64,000 nt of DNA from an uncultured Erythrobacter sp. (GTDB lineage: Bacteria > Pseudomonadota > Alphaproteobacteria > Sphingomonadales > Sphingomonadaceae), in the NCBI GenBank assembly GCA_947503275.1, contig CANNCZ010000001.1:496001-560000 (forward strand). The letters are read 5' to 3'. The position numbers and the translations under genes are program-made. Shown here piece after piece: positions 27,668 through 36,599 of the stretch (the first letter of the stretch is position 1; every line of letters begins with the position of its first letter). The notes beneath the pieces were generated by a model. The model searched no databases, was not told the origin of the DNA, and saw only the letters and a list, made by a program, of their open reading frames with translations.

Positions 27668-28759
27668 ATGCCTCTCAGTCTGGCGATCATTCTCCCCACG
27701 CTGAATGAGCGCGGCAATCTTGGCCCGCTATTGGAGCGTATCGAAAGCGCGCTGGGCGATGATGGCTGGGAAGTGCTGATTATCGACGATGATAGCAAGG
27801 ATGGCACAGCGGACGAGGCGCGCGAACTGGCGCTGAGCGATAGGCGGGTCCGGGTCATTCAACGGATCGGGCGGCGCGGATTGGCGAGCGCCGCGATTGA
27901 AGGGTTTTGCGCGACCGCCGCTCCCCATGTTGCCGTAATGGATGCCGACCACCAGCATGATCCGGCGCTCTTACCAAGGATGCTGGCGGCGTTGCAGGCC
28001 GACGAAGCAGAAATCTGCGTCGCCTCTCGTTTTGCCCCCGGCGCCAGCACCGCAGGTTGGGCTGAGCCTGAGCGTGAGAAACTGTCGGGTATGGCCAATG
28101 CGATGGCGCGCCGGTTGACTGGCGTTTCCTTGACCGACCCGATGAGCGGTTACTTCATGTTGCCCACCGCGACCGCCCGCGCAATGGTGCCGCGTCTGTC
28201 GGGCATCGGGTTCAAGATATTGCTCGACCTGCTCGCGACCTCGCCAGCACCGATGCAGGTCAAGGAATTCCCTCTCAATTTCACCGCCCGCCGCGAAGGA
28301 ACGAGCAAGCTGGACCGCGCGATCCTGCTCGATTTTTTGGCGGGGCTTTACGATAAGACGCTGGGCCGCGTGATCCCCACGCGCTTTGCTCTGTTTGGCA
28401 CAGTCGGCGCGCTGGGCGTGATTGTGCACATGGCGGTGCTGGCGGCTCTATTGGTCGGGATGGGAGAGGGATTTGTGTTCGCGCAAGCCATCGCCGTTTT
28501 GTGCGCGATGAGCTTTAACTTCTGGCTGAACAACTGGCTGACCTATCGCGATAAGCGCCTGATCGGCTGGGGCGCGGTCTTACGCGGATGGGCCGGGTTC
28601 TGCGCGACCTGTGCGGTGGGGGCCTTTGCCAATGTCGCGGTCGCCACCTTGCTGGAAAGCCAAGGGGTGTTCTGGGCGCTCGCTGCATTGGCGGGCATCG
28701 TGATCGGGTCCGTGTGGAACTACGCTCTATCCAGCCGCTTCGTCTGGGGAAGGTTTTGA
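27668..28759 (+). CDS. GT2 polyprenyl-phosphate glycosyltransferase with GtrA domain
   Basis: A 363-residue fusion. The N-terminal GT2 domain (LAIILPTLNERGNLGPLL, IIDDDSKDGTADEA, VMDADHQHDP) resembles dolichol-phosphate mannosyltransferase, which loads a sugar on an undecaprenyl-type carrier. From about residue 235 follow four helices of a GtrA domain (RFALFGTVGALGVIVHMAVLAALL, FNFWLNNWLTYRDKR), thought to flip the carrier. The convergent PMT-family gene downstream could be the transferase that uses the lipid-linked sugar. Confidence 0.9.
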   Translation: MPLSLAIILPTLNERGNLGPLLERIESALGDDGWEVLIIDDDSKDGTADEARELALSDRRVRVIQRIGRRGLASAAIEGFCATAAPHVAVMDADHQHDPALLPRMLAALQADEAEICVASRFAPGASTAGWAEPEREKLSGMANAMARRLTGVSLTDPMSGYFMLPTATARAMVPRLSGIGFKILLDLLATSPAPMQVKEFPLNFTARREGTSKLDRAILLDFLAGLYDKTLGRVIPTRFALFGTVGALGVIVHMAVLAALLVGMGEGFVFAQAIAVLCAMSFNFWLNNWLTYRDKRLIGWGAVLRGWAGFCATCAVGAFANVAVATLLESQGVFWALAALAGIVIGSVWNYALSSRFVWGRF

Positions 28760-28796
28760 CGGTGGCACAGCCGCCGCAAGGGCGCCCAAGAGACAA

Positions 28797-28870
28797 GGGC
28801 GCCCGCCCGCAGGTGCCCCGCAGCACAGTGGAGGGGTTAGCGCCGAGGACGCAGCCCCGGATGGGGCTGC
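28797..28870 (-). repeat. Dispersed ATCC-tetraloop hairpin element, copy D
   Basis: On the minus strand GCAGCCCC-ATCC-GGGGCTGC is followed by GTCCTCGGCGC and TGCGGGCGGGCGCCC, echoing the TCCTCGC and GCTGCGGGCGCCC parts of the other copies. It fills the spacer between the convergent GT2 and PMT genes. Confidence 0.65.
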
Positions 28871-28883
28871 GAAACACAAGAAA

Positions 28884-30227
28884 TCATCTCCAGCCGGCCA
28901 GCCATGCCCAATCGGCGAAGCTCATCGGTCCTTCCAAGGGCGCGGCGGTTAGGATCTTGAAAAACAGCGCGAAGAAGCCCGCACTGGCTGCCACTGCGCC
29001 ATAGGCCCAGTATTGATAACCGGCTCGTCGCACATCGCTCAAAGCCAGCGCCAGCGCCGCCAGCAGAAACAGGCTTGGCATCAGATAGTGGTAGTAAAAC
29101 TGCACCGGTTTTGGCGCGATCAACCATAGGCCGAGACTCACCCCATAGCCGACAACGACCGCGATTTTTGCCCAATCGCCGCGATACAGCCCCATGATCA
29201 GGCACCAGACAAGCGCTGGTAGACCCAGCAGCATGGTCAGCGGATTTCCGATCAGCAGAACCCCGCGCTGCGCCTCGTCGACAAAGTCATAAAGATACCA
29301 AATGCCGCGCGTGTTCAGCATCCATTGCGGCCAGGTGCTTTGATAGGAATGCGGAGCGAGCACCGATTGTTGCAGCTCCAGAATTTCGCTGTGCAGGCCG
29401 ATCAATCCCTTCTCTGATAGCGGCGAAGGGTTGAGCGGTGTGCCGAGCCAATATCCCGGCGCAAATGTCAGCGCATAGACCGCCAGTGGCACCGCTGCGA
29501 GCCATAGGAAAGCCTCGACCAAACTGATCCCCGGCACTGGCGCACCGCGTACGCTTAGCAACAATCGGCGACGTCCTGCGGCAAGGCGTGCGGCGAAAAA
29601 TGTGAGACCGAACGCCATTGCAATGGGCACCGCATTCCACTTTGACGCGAGCGCGCAGCCTATCGCGATGCCCGTCAAAGCCAGCCGCCAGCGCCCCGTT
29701 TCAGGCTCCCGAATAGCGGCAGCGAACTGCCATGCGGCCAGCGCCAGAAACGCGGCCATAAAGATATCGAGCATGGCGATCCGCGCATGGACGAACAGGT
29801 GAAATCCGGTCGCGAGCAGCACTCCGAACGCGATCACTGCAAACCGATCATAGCTGGTGTGCCACAGCGCGCGCATGCTCGCGCCAACAGCGATCGTGCC
29901 CGCGATCAGAGACATAATGCGCCAGCCCAGCGGGTTGTCGCCGAACATGGCAATGCCCAGCGCAATCAGCTCTTTGCCCAAAAGCGGGTGTTCGCGGTTG
30001 ATATATTCGCCCCTAAGCCCGTTCCACATCGACAGCAATTCCCGCGCTGCAGGGAGGTAATGGACTTCATCAAAAAAGGGCGTTGTGGGTGTCGTCAGGC
30101 GGATGCTGGCGAGGGCTGCGAAGATCGCCGGAATAATGAGGCACCACAGCCATGGATCGACCGGGTGCGGCGGAGCGCTTATCGCTTCTGCGTGATCGGG
30201 AAGGGGGGGAGAAATGGCCTCGGACAT
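28884..30227 (-). CDS. PMT-family (dolichyl-phosphate-mannose-type) glycosyltransferase
   Basis: A 447-residue polytopic membrane protein of the PMT/ArnT superfamily. The first loop has the acidic pair TTPFFDEVHYLPAARELL, followed by NREHPLLGKELIALGIAMFG, matching GT39 proteins that use polyprenyl-phosphate sugars. The ATG at 30227 (MSEAISPP) is preferred over one 13 codons upstream. It is convergent with the GT2-GtrA gene, which may supply its donor. Substrate could be a protein or a cell-surface lipid. Confidence 0.87.
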   Translation of the reverse strand: MSEAISPPLPDHAEAISAPPHPVDPWLWCLIIPAIFAALASIRLTTPTTPFFDEVHYLPAARELLSMWNGLRGEYINREHPLLGKELIALGIAMFGDNPLGWRIMSLIAGTIAVGASMRALWHTSYDRFAVIAFGVLLATGFHLFVHARIAMLDIFMAAFLALAAWQFAAAIREPETGRWRLALTGIAIGCALASKWNAVPIAMAFGLTFFAARLAAGRRRLLLSVRGAPVPGISLVEAFLWLAAVPLAVYALTFAPGYWLGTPLNPSPLSEKGLIGLHSEILELQQSVLAPHSYQSTWPQWMLNTRGIWYLYDFVDEAQRGVLLIGNPLTMLLGLPALVWCLIMGLYRGDWAKIAVVVGYGVSLGLWLIAPKPVQFYYHYLMPSLFLLAALALALSDVRRAGYQYWAYGAVAASAGFFALFFKILTAAPLEGPMSFADWAWLAGWR

Positions 30228-30278
30228 CGGGCGCAGACGCTTAAGGCTGCACCCGATGCGGGGCAAGGGGGATTGCGG

Positions 30279-30701
30279 TTAAGCGTCAGCGGTCTGTGCG
30301 TTTGAAGCCTCGTTCGACGTCTCTTTGGCTTGTTCCAACCAAAACAGCCGCGCGCACATAGCGAGCAGTCCGATACTGGCGGTCGTGGCAACAAACAGGC
30401 CCCATAGTGGCACGTTCATACCCGCGGCCCGAGCGCGCGGCGCAATCAGGAACAGACCGATCATCACGGTGATCACCAGATCCCACCACACCTGAACGCC
30501 GGTCAAATTGGTCGAATGGTTGGTCCAGAACATGACGATCCCGTCCTGCCATATCTGCACGGCGGTAAAGGCGGCGAATCCGGCTGATAGCATTGCAGCG
30601 AGCAGCGCACTGCCGATGGTGCGTTTGCCGACAAGAATGGTTATGAATGCGGCCAGTCCTGCGCCGAGTCCTGCGACAGTGAGAATTTCGGTGGGGGTCA
30701 T
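30279..30701 (-). CDS. Four-helix membrane protein, likely TetR target
   Basis: A 140-residue protein with four predicted helices (ILTVAGLGAGLAAFITILVG, TIGSALLAAMLSAGFAAFTAV, VWWDLVITVMIGLFLIAP, VPLWGLFVATTASIGLLAMCA). AGGAGAAAATCC precedes the ATG at 30701; 38 upstream codons read through the operator region and are rejected. No family name known to me. It is divergent from a TetR gene, with two palindromic operators in the 74-bp spacer, so repression by that TetR is likely. Confidence 0.75.
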   Translation of the reverse strand: MTPTEILTVAGLGAGLAAFITILVGKRTIGSALLAAMLSAGFAAFTAVQIWQDGIVMFWTNHSTNLTGVQVWWDLVITVMIGLFLIAPRARAAGMNVPLWGLFVATTASIGLLAMCARLFWLEQAKETSNEASNAQTADA

Positions 30702-30720
30702 GGATTTTCTCCTGAGATAC

Positions 30721-30734
30721 GTAGCGACTGCTAC
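30721..30734. promoter_or_regulatory. TetR operator site 1
   Basis: GTAGC-GACT-GCTAC is a perfect palindrome in the spacer between the membrane protein and TetR genes. The same arms recur at 30753-30766, centre to centre 32 bp (about three helical turns). Confidence 0.75.
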
Positions 30735-30752
30735 ACGGGTTGATAGCGATAT

Positions 30753-30766
30753 GTAGCAGGTGCTAC
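30753..30766. promoter_or_regulatory. TetR operator site 2
   Basis: GTAGC-AGGT-GCTAC is the second copy, extended by flanking T/A to 16 bp and placed 9 nt before the TetR start codon. That position fits autorepression. Confidence 0.75.
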
Positions 30767-30775
30767 AAGGATAAA

Positions 30776-31324
30776 ATGCAAAACACGCCTCTTTCCCGTG
30801 AATCGCTGCTCCCACCGCTCGCTGCGCATGTGCTCGAACACGGATTGGGCGGGGCGAGCTTGCGTCCTCTGGCGAAGGCTGCGGGGACCAGCGACCGGAT
30901 GCTGATCTATCATTTTGGCAATAAGGAGACGCTGATCTCCGACCTGCTCGAATACATCGCCGGCATCTATTCCGCCGGGTTGGATGCGGGAATGGGCACC
31001 GAGAGAGCCGCCACTCGTCAGGAGGTTCTGGCCAAAATTCTCGCTCAGGGCCGCGAGCCGATGATGCAGCCTTTTATGATCCTGTGGTGGGAAATTGTAG
31101 CGGGATCAGCGCGCGGATTGCCTGGCTATAAAGAGGCCGCGGGAGAAATGATGGAGCGTCAGCTGGCTTGGTTGGAGACCCAGATGCCCGTCGATGACCC
31201 CGATCCCATGGGCGGTGCGCGCTATCTCTTGACGCTGATTGAGGGGACTTTGATGCTCGGCGCGGTGGGCCATGCGCGGACAGCGCGTGAAGGTCTGCTT
31301 GCGAGTGACCTCTCAGGCGACTAA
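30776..31324 (+). CDS. TetR/AcrR family transcriptional regulator
   Basis: A 182-residue repressor. The N-terminal HTH is PLAAHVLEHGLGGASLRPLAKAAGTSDRMLIYHFGNKETLISDLL. The C-terminal domain is the ligand pocket, with RQLAWLETQMP and ARYLLTLIEGTLMLGAV. The ATG at 30776 is taken because the upstream start would include operator DNA. Two identical palindromes lie between it and the divergent membrane-protein gene. It precedes metZ by 11 nt; metZ may be read through from its promoter. Confidence 0.88.
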   Translation: MQNTPLSRESLLPPLAAHVLEHGLGGASLRPLAKAAGTSDRMLIYHFGNKETLISDLLEYIAGIYSAGLDAGMGTERAATRQEVLAKILAQGREPMMQPFMILWWEIVAGSARGLPGYKEAAGEMMERQLAWLETQMPVDDPDPMGGARYLLTLIEGTLMLGAVGHARTAREGLLASDLSGD

Positions 31325-31335
31325 TCGCGGGTGCC

Positions 31336-32553
31336 ATGAAAAAGACCACCGGAATGGATCGCGCAACAACGCGCAAATGGCGCCCTGCAACACAGGCGGT
31401 GCGCGGCGGCACTTGGCGCAGCGAGCATGGCGAGACGAGTGAGGCATTGTTCCTCACCTCGGGCTATACCTATGACGATGCGCAGACGGTTGCGGATCGC
31501 TTTGCAGGCGACGCGGATGGGATGACCTATTCGCGGCTGCAAAATCCGACCGTCGCCATGCTGGAGGAACGCATCGCACTGATGGAAGGTGCAGAGGCCT
31601 GTCGTGCTCAGGCGAGCGGAATGGCGGCGATGACGGCGGCGTTATTGTGCCAGCTTTCCGCAGGCGATCACTGCGTTGCCGCGCGCGCGGCGTTTGGATC
31701 GTGCCGCTGGCTCGTTGACAATCTCCTGCCCCGGTTCGGTATCGAAACCACCGTGATCGACAGCGCCGACAACGCCCAATGGGAAGCCGCGATTAAGCCC
31801 AACACAAAGGTGTTCTTTTTCGAGACCCCTGCCAATCCGACGCTGGATATTGTGGACCTGCAATTCGTGTGTGATCTGGCCCGCGCCCATGGCATCACCA
31901 CTGTGGTCGACAACGCCTTTGCCTCGCCCGCATTGCAGCGCCCGATGGAGTTTGGCGCAGACGTCGTGGCTTACTCTGCGACCAAGCTTATGGATGGACA
32001 GGGAAGGGTGCTTGCCGGGGCCGTGTGCGGAACCGAGGAATGGATCAACGAGACCCTGCTGCCGTTTCAGCGCAACACCGGCCCCAATATCGCGCCGTTC
32101 AATGCATGGGTTGTGCATAAGGGGCTGGAGACGCTGTCCCTTCGCGCGCACCAACAGAGCCGCAGCGCAGTGGCGCTGGGCGAATTCCTCGAACCGCGCG
32201 TCGTGAAAGCGGGCGGGGTGATGCAACATCCCGGCCTGCCCAGCCATCCCGGCCATAATCTCGCCACCACTCAGATGGAGGCAACGGGGCCGATCTTCGC
32301 CTTTGATGTCGGCACGCGGGAGCGGGCGTTCACGCTGCTCGATGCGCTGGAGCTGGTCGATATCTCCAACAATATCGGCGATTCCAAAAGCCTGATGTGC
32401 CACCCTGCATCCACCACCCACGCCAATATGGGCGAAGACGCGCGCGCCGCGATGGGCGTCACCGAAGGGCTGTTGAGGATCAATATCGGCTTGGAAGATC
32501 TTGCCGACATAACCGAGGATATGGATCAGGCGCTGGCAGCGGCTGGGATTTAG
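31336..32553 (+). CDS. metZ: O-succinylhomoserine sulfhydrylase
   Basis: A 405-residue Cys/Met-metabolism PLP enzyme. Alphaproteobacterial MetZ features include RPATQAVRGGTWRSEHGETSEALFLTSGYTYDDA, the PLP lysine K217 in YSATKLMDGQGR, and the C-terminal substrate loop LMCHPASTTHANM. It makes homocysteine from O-succinylhomoserine and sulfide. Cystathionine gamma-synthase or lyase is the main alternative, but the GQGR motif and the MetZ-like N-terminus favour MetZ. Only 11 nt separates it from the TetR gene. Confidence 0.9.
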   Translation: MKKTTGMDRATTRKWRPATQAVRGGTWRSEHGETSEALFLTSGYTYDDAQTVADRFAGDADGMTYSRLQNPTVAMLEERIALMEGAEACRAQASGMAAMTAALLCQLSAGDHCVAARAAFGSCRWLVDNLLPRFGIETTVIDSADNAQWEAAIKPNTKVFFFETPANPTLDIVDLQFVCDLARAHGITTVVDNAFASPALQRPMEFGADVVAYSATKLMDGQGRVLAGAVCGTEEWINETLLPFQRNTGPNIAPFNAWVVHKGLETLSLRAHQQSRSAVALGEFLEPRVVKAGGVMQHPGLPSHPGHNLATTQMEATGPIFAFDVGTRERAFTLLDALELVDISNNIGDSKSLMCHPASTTHANMGEDARAAMGVTEGLLRINIGLEDLADITEDMDQALAAAGI

Positions 32554-32660
32554 CAGGCGAAAGGGGTGGGGCCTGCCGGCCTAGTCTGGATCACAAACCA
32601 ATCACTGTTCGTAGTGAACCAACGCCGGCTCTTTTGATGACAAGATCCTCTTCGGGCCTT

Positions 32661-34358
32661 TTACGGTAAGTTCTGATTGACGATTACCATATTGCCATCG
32701 CCGGTTTGATTGACGTTCGACACATCTGCGCTGGCGTTTTGGTTGACTGTCGCGATGTTGCTTGTGCCGTGTTGGATGAGGACGCTTTCATTTAAGGTGC
32801 CGCGTTGATTGAGGGTGGCCTCGTTGGAGGTGCCTGATTGAGTAAGCCGAGAAATTCCGTCATTTCCCGACTGGCGAATGGTGCCCAAATTTTCAAGCCC
32901 GCCCGTATTCTGCGTCACAACAGAAGCATTTCGATCGCCAATTTGATTAACAACGGCTCGGCTATCTATTCCTGATTGAGTGACATCAGACTGATTGCTG
33001 TCACCTGTTTGTCTGACAGCGGTTAAATGTGTCGCAAAGCGCGTTGCATTGCCATCTTGGAATTGGGTTGCGCGGTTGAGGTCACCCTGTTGCGTCACAT
33101 CGCTAAAAGCCCCTGCGATATCGGCCAATACGCCCCCCGACTGCGTAACATCTGCCACGTTGGAAGTGCCGTTCTGTACGGTCGTACTGAAAGTGTTGAT
33201 GCCATCTTGAAGGATTGTCGCGCGGTTCGACGCTACACTTTGGGTTACACTGCTGTCGTTTGTGAAGCCTGTTTGGTCAATGTCGACGAACTGTCCGTCT
33301 CCGCTTTGAGTGACATTTGCAGCGGGCGTTGCCAGCTGTCTGCCAGCTGTAAGCGAGAAGCCTCGGCTAAGTGCAGATCCGACTTCGCCGCTTTGGAAGA
33401 TTTCGGAAGTGTTGGCTGATCCGCTTTGCTCAACCGATGCACCTGCAGAATCAAGCGCCGCAAAGCCATTGTCTGGCGATGTCTGGATGATGGTCGAGCT
33501 TTGCGCGGTGCCATCCTGTGTGACCAGCGCATAATTCTGACCCCCGGACTGATCGATTGTGCTCTGACTGTCTGATCCGCCTTGAATTACGCTCGCGTCT
33601 CCCTGCACTCCTGTCTGCGTGATGCGAGACAGGCTGTCCTGTCCTGTTTGCTCAGTTCCGGCGATATTTCTGGACCCGCTCTGGATCGCGACAAAGCTGT
33701 TACCAATGCCGCTTTGCGACAGGCTTGCAGTGTTCAACTCGTTTGACTGGATGACCTCAGAAAAATTGCCTTCCATCTGAAACACGCTCGCCTCCTGATC
33801 AAAGCCGGATTGCGTGATGAATGAACTTACCCCAGTGCCAAATTCCTGAATGACGGCCACTGAGCTGTTTTCACCGCTTTGATCTACAAAACTGACGGCA
33901 TTGACGCTGTCGAATTGAGCGACACCAACGGAACCGCTCGTGCCGGTTTGGGAGATAAATGAACCGGTGCCCGACCCAAAGCCGGAACCAACCCCGCTTT
34001 GAAAGACGGTCGCGGTATTACTCGCACCGCCACCAGCATTCACCTGAATTATCTCAGAATTCATTCGATCGCTTGTCGCGAATTGATCGACCGATGCGAA
34101 GTTGTCGCCCGTCTGGATGATCTCTGAAAATCCCTCGGTGCCAGCCTGTTCAACCGTCGCCTCGTTCGCGATCCCGTCAAAACCCGTCGCTGTGCCGTCT
34201 TGGCTTACGGTTGAACCGTTATCCGTGCCCGTCTGTGCGACAGTTGCTTCGTTGCCATTCCCAGATTGCATAACAGCGCTATCGTTGCTCTGCGCGAATA
34301 CAGGCACTGATAGAGTTAGAGCGATAACAGACGCGGCGACCGTTTTATTCAAAGTCAT
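32661..34358 (-). CDS. Large curlin-repeat (CsgA/CsgB-like) amyloid protein
   Basis: A 565-residue secreted protein. A Sec signal peptide ends ALTLSVPVFAQS (about residue 22). The rest is a degenerate tandem repeat of about 20-24 residues whose core is xVxQxGxxNxAxVxQxG, the curlin strand-turn-strand motif; some thirty Q-x-G or Q-S-G steps can be counted. Typical CsgA is about 150 residues with five repeats, so this is several times larger. It ends VNQNLP. No csgE/F/G or second curlin gene is in the window. The ATG at 34358 follows GGGGAAA. Expected role: surface fibre for biofilm or adhesion. Confidence 0.85.
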   Translation of the reverse strand: MTLNKTVAASVIALTLSVPVFAQSNDSAVMQSGNGNEATVAQTGTDNGSTVSQDGTATGFDGIANEATVEQAGTEGFSEIIQTGDNFASVDQFATSDRMNSEIIQVNAGGGASNTATVFQSGVGSGFGSGTGSFISQTGTSGSVGVAQFDSVNAVSFVDQSGENSSVAVIQEFGTGVSSFITQSGFDQEASVFQMEGNFSEVIQSNELNTASLSQSGIGNSFVAIQSGSRNIAGTEQTGQDSLSRITQTGVQGDASVIQGGSDSQSTIDQSGGQNYALVTQDGTAQSSTIIQTSPDNGFAALDSAGASVEQSGSANTSEIFQSGEVGSALSRGFSLTAGRQLATPAANVTQSGDGQFVDIDQTGFTNDSSVTQSVASNRATILQDGINTFSTTVQNGTSNVADVTQSGGVLADIAGAFSDVTQQGDLNRATQFQDGNATRFATHLTAVRQTGDSNQSDVTQSGIDSRAVVNQIGDRNASVVTQNTGGLENLGTIRQSGNDGISRLTQSGTSNEATLNQRGTLNESVLIQHGTSNIATVNQNASADVSNVNQTGDGNMVIVNQNLP

Positions 34359-34921
34359 GCAATTTCCCCAAATCAATGCCCGCATTGGCTAACAGGCTAA
34401 TAATCAGGAGCAAGTATAATTCTGACTTAAGCTCACTTTTCTGTTTGTTAGTAATGCTTATCCACGAAACGCTTGCGCAAATGTCAGCTTTCGCATTCCG
34501 ATGGCGCCGGTCGGAAGCCGATGCTCGCCAACAAAAAACCGGGGCAGCAAGCCATTGCTTGCCACCCCGATCTCTAAGCACATCCAACCCGTCAATTTGT
34601 CACCTTGCGGCGCTGGTCTCTCGGGGCCGTTTGGAACGACTATCAGGGTGAGCTGCGAGCGAAGGTCGCTCGCGCTGGATCACCGCCGATGTACAAAACT
34701 TTACAATTGGGTCCCTAAGAAAGACTCAGAAAACGGCGCTAACGTCGATTTAACCACGACCTCAGCGGGGCTAGGTATTGGTCCGGTTGTGCGCCCCTAT
34801 TGTGCCCACCTATTGTGCGATGCAGCATGTGCGCCTATGGGACGGCCAAGCATTTCATCGCAGGCGCGTTTTCTTACATGCGCGCGCCTGAGCAACTCCA
34901 ATTTCGGGCATTTTTGCAGCT
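34359..34921. other. Non-coding region with orphan terminator
   Basis: 563 nt between the curlin-repeat gene and SulP. Left part: AT-rich promoter zone of the curlin gene. Middle: minus-strand terminator at 34533-34569. Right part (34570-34921): no convincing ORF on the minus strand, and the plus-strand open frame lacks coding character. A minus-strand small RNA of up to about 300 nt would explain the terminator. Confidence 0.5.
34533..34569 (-). terminator. Intrinsic terminator of an unassigned minus-strand transcript
   Basis: Stem CGGGG/CCCCG plus GCAAGC/GCTTGC around a CATT loop, followed on the minus strand by six T. No gene precedes it on that strand back to the divergent SulP start. 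Confidence 0.75.
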
Positions 34922-36439
34922 ATGACGACACAAACCCGCTCCTTTGCGGCCACTTTGCGGCACGATTGGCTCGCACAGCCGCGCGCTGATATTTTGGCGG
35001 GCATCGTTGTCGCTTTGGCTTTGATCCCAGAGGCAATCGGCTTTGCTCTGATCGCGGGTGTTGATCCCAGCGTCGGGCTGTATGCCAGTGTCGCGATTGC
35101 GATGGTGATTGCGCTGACCGGCGGGCGTCCGGGCATGATCTCGGCAGCAACGGCGGCTGTGGCCGTGGTGGTGATCCCGCTGGTTCGCGATCACGGCGTT
35201 GAATATCTGTTTGCGGCAACGATCCTGATGGGCATTATTCAGGGTATCGCGGCGCTCCTGCGGCTCGACCTGCTGATGCAATTCGTCAGTCGGTCCGTCA
35301 TCACAGGCTTCGTCAACGCGCTCGCGATCCTGATTTTCATGGCGCAAATCCCGCAGCTTATGCCGGGTAACGAAGGCGTTGGTCCGTGGACATGGGCGAT
35401 GGTGCTGGGCGGTCTTGCGATCATTTACGGCTTTCCGCGCATTACCAAAGTTGTGCCCAGCCCGCTGGTCGCGATTGTCCTGCTGACGGCGGCGACGATC
35501 TACTGGGGCCTGCCGGTCAATAATGTCGCAGGCGAAGGTGAGCTACCCAATGGCTTGCCGTCATTTGCGCTGCCGAATGTGCCGCTGACGTGGGAGACGT
35601 TTCAGATCATCCTGCCTTATTCGCTGACCATGGCGGCGGTTGGCTTGCTCGAAAGCTTGCTCACCGCGCAGATCGTCGATGATATGACGCACACAGAGAG
35701 CAACAAGCAGCGCGAGAGCGCGGGCCAAGGGATCGCCAATGTGGTTGCGGCGTGCTTTGGCGGCATGGGCGGTTGTGCGATGATCGGTCAGTCGGTGATC
35801 AACGTCGCATCTGGCGGTCGCGGGCGATTGTCTACCTTTACCGCTGGCGCGTTTTTGCTGTTTCTGTTGACTGTGCTCGGTTCCTATGTGGGTCAAGTGC
35901 CTATGCCGGCGCTGGTCGCGGTGATGATTATGGTCAGCATCGGCACGTTCAGCTGGAACTCAATCCCCAATTTGCGCCGTCATCCTCCATCCAGTTCGGT
36001 GGTGATGGTGGCGACCGTTGTGGTGGTTGTCTGGACGCATGATCTGGCTATGGGCGTGCTGATTGGCGTGCTGCTCTCGGGCATCTTCTTCGCCAACAAA
36101 GTGCGCAACCTGTTTACAGTTGAACGCACGCGCCGCCCACACAGCGCGGTCTATGTGGTGACTGGCGAGATTTTCTTCGCCAGCGTTGATAAGTTCATCG
36201 AAAGCCTTGGCCCGGAAAGCCAATATGAAGACGCCGCGCACAATGTCGTGATCGACGTATCGCGCGCGCATTTCTGGGATATCTCGGCCATCGGCGCACT
36301 TGAAAAAGTGGTCGATCGGATGCGACGCAATGGCCGCCACACCCGCATTGTAGGGCTGAACGCGGCAAGCGCAGACCTGTTCGACAAGTTTGCCTTGGAG
36401 GACCGCACGGGCCTCGAAACGGGCCTCGCACCGCATTGA
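34922..36439 (+). CDS. SulP family inorganic anion transporter with STAS domain
   Basis: A 505-residue SLC26/SulP permease. The N-terminal core [34 protein letters not shown] is diagnostic, about 10-14 helices follow, and a cytoplasmic STAS domain covers about residues 400-500 ([26 protein letters not shown]). Substrates in the family include sulfate, bicarbonate and dicarboxylates; which one cannot be read here. No carbonic anhydrase or sulfate genes adjoin. The ATG at 34922 has no clear ribosome site. Confidence 0.9.
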   Translation: MTTQTRSFAATLRHDWLAQPRADILAGIVVALALIPEAIGFALIAGVDPSVGLYASVAIAMVIALTGGRPGMISAATAAVAVVVIPLVRDHGVEYLFAATILMGIIQGIAALLRLDLLMQFVSRSVITGFVNALAILIFMAQIPQLMPGNEGVGPWTWAMVLGGLAIIYGFPRITKVVPSPLVAIVLLTAATIYWGLPVNNVAGEGELPNGLPSFALPNVPLTWETFQIILPYSLTMAAVGLLESLLTAQIVDDMTHTESNKQRESAGQGIANVVAACFGGMGGCAMIGQSVINVASGGRGRLSTFTAGAFLLFLLTVLGSYVGQVPMPALVAVMIMVSIGTFSWNSIPNLRRHPPSSSVVMVATVVVVVWTHDLAMGVLIGVLLSGIFFANKVRNLFTVERTRRPHSAVYVVTGEIFFASVDKFIESLGPESQYEDAAHNVVIDVSRAHFWDISAIGALEKVVDRMRRNGRHTRIVGLNAASADLFDKFALEDRTGLETGLAPH

Positions 36440-36449
36440 TTTTTGCGCG

Positions 36450-36527
36450 CCTGCATCCGCAGGTGCGATTTCCTCGCTCACACGGCCTGAAGGCCCCGTC
36501 GCTGCGGGCGCCCATTCGGGCTTGCGG
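36450..36527 (+). repeat. Dispersed ATCC-tetraloop hairpin element, copy B
   Basis: CCTGC-ATCC-GCAGG is followed by the 45-nt block at 36465-36509 (one mismatch to copy A) and then GCGCCCATTCGGGCTTGCGG, which is shared with copy C. It lies 10 nt after the SulP stop. Confidence 0.8.
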
Positions 36528-36599
36528 ACCTTCGGCCCGAGGCTATTGCCAATCCGGTTTTGCCGTGCAACCTTTCTCCGCCAAAGGGAGAGACTACAC

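Noticed and set aside
32661-34358. Regularly spaced repeats resembling an array
   Set aside because: They are degenerate protein-level curlin repeats, not nucleotide-conserved CRISPR repeats.
34501-34989. 162-codon plus-strand frame before SulP
   Set aside because: Overlaps the minus-strand terminator and SulP start in another frame; no coding character or ribosome site.
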